Source: FACHB-1406 sp034189065
Lineage (GTDB): Bacteria > Cyanobacteriota > Cyanobacteriia > Cyanobacteriales > Spirulinaceae
Reading direction: 5' to 3'
Length of the DNA stretch: 30,661 bases
Assembly: GCA_034189065.1 (NCBI GenBank)
Contig: JAXHVQ010000067.1
Coordinates: 1 to 30,661 of the forward strand
The notes under the pieces were generated by a model. That model did no database searches. It was not told the DNA's origin and saw nothing but the letters and a program-made list of their open reading frames with translations. Positions 30,625 to 30,661 of this stretch are shown here, piece by piece (positions within the stretch are counted from its first letter, which is position 1; each line of letters begins with the position of its first letter). The translations under genes were made by a program, and so were the position numbers.

Positions 30625-30661
30625 TCCCTACCGATTGGGTCAAATCGGATTAGTTGGAAAC
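30625..30661 (+). CRISPR. Putative first repeat of a CRISPR array running off the window
   Basis: The last ~37 bases contain a hairpin CCGATT-GGGTCA-AATCGG and finish ATTAGTTGGAAAC, the GAAAC 3' end usual for CRISPR repeats, exactly at the final base. Upstream are a rightward consensus promoter and a leader. Only one copy is inside the window, so periodicity cannot be shown and the repeat's 5' limit is uncertain (35-41 bases). Confidence 0.5.

Noticed and set aside
30400..30661. A type V-K CRISPR-associated transposon (tracrRNA plus array)
   Set aside because: No Cas12k, Tns genes or attachment-site tRNA are seen, and the terminal repeat ends in GAAAC. The small RNA has its own terminator and no evident anti-repeat.
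1..30661. tRNA or rRNA genes
   Set aside because: I found no cloverleaf or conserved T-loop plus acceptor pairing; apart from SRP RNA no known RNA gene was recognised by eye.

Overview
The window is chromosomal DNA from a cyanobacterium, most likely a filamentous, non-model one. The evidence is the very high density of the HIP1 octamer GCGATCGC and several essentially cyanobacterial families: DUF3155, DUF3611, a CCB1-type cytochrome b6f haem-assembly protein, a PsiE-like protein and a cyanobacterial ferredoxin. Intergenic heptanucleotide tandem repeats (GGGAATT, TGAATAA, CACTGCC, GGGAGAT types) are also typical. Most of the sequence is ordinary housekeeping and accessory gene content. The least ordinary stretches are an AT-rich islet at 7.4-9.1 kb, two IS200/IS605 relics, an assembly joint at 22.1-22.5 kb and the right edge.

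Layout. 1-904: 3'-truncated (at the window edge) GAF histidine kinase. 1.2-2.7 kb: DUF3155 protein with a clear promoter and RBS, convergent CCB1-like protein, PadR-type regulator. 3.5-7.35 kb: DUF3611 membrane protein, serS, and a PGM1-type ATP-grasp peptide ligase homologue. 7.4-9.1 kb: HIP1-free, AT-rich islet with a small MITE-like element, an orphan polymorphic-toxin-like C-terminus, a candidate immunity gene and two decayed coding fragments. 9.1-11.7 kb: lipoprotein, a 44-codon ORF, and a secreted protein with a DUF642-like domain. 11.8-16.8 kb: a leftward run of ferredoxin, PsiE-like, AI-2E-family exporter, histone-deacetylase-fold hydrolase and EcsC-like protein. 16.8-17.3 kb: left end and truncated tnpB of an IS200/IS605 element. 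17.5-21.8 kb: FemAB-like acyltransferase, RibD-C reductase carrying a repeat-derived insertion, Cache-HAMP histidine kinase.

21.8-26 kb: a ~345-bp transposase-less IS200/IS605 derivative, then fni (idi2) interrupted by a 100-N gap whose two flanks are the same 121 bp, then sppA and queC. 26-29.3 kb: SRP RNA gene, phasin-like protein, a Cys/His-rich unknown, queF and a Na+/solute symporter. queC and queF both serve queuosine synthesis.

29.4-30.66 kb: a truncated sensor-like N-terminus, a frameshifted helix-turn-helix/coiled-coil gene, and a three-hairpin candidate small RNA with a rho-independent terminator. The window then ends in what looks like a CRISPR leader: a near-perfect sigma70 promoter, repeated GGTGCGTCGAT motifs, and one hairpin-forming terminal repeat ending in GAAAC exactly at the last base. 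The array itself and any cas genes lie outside the window.
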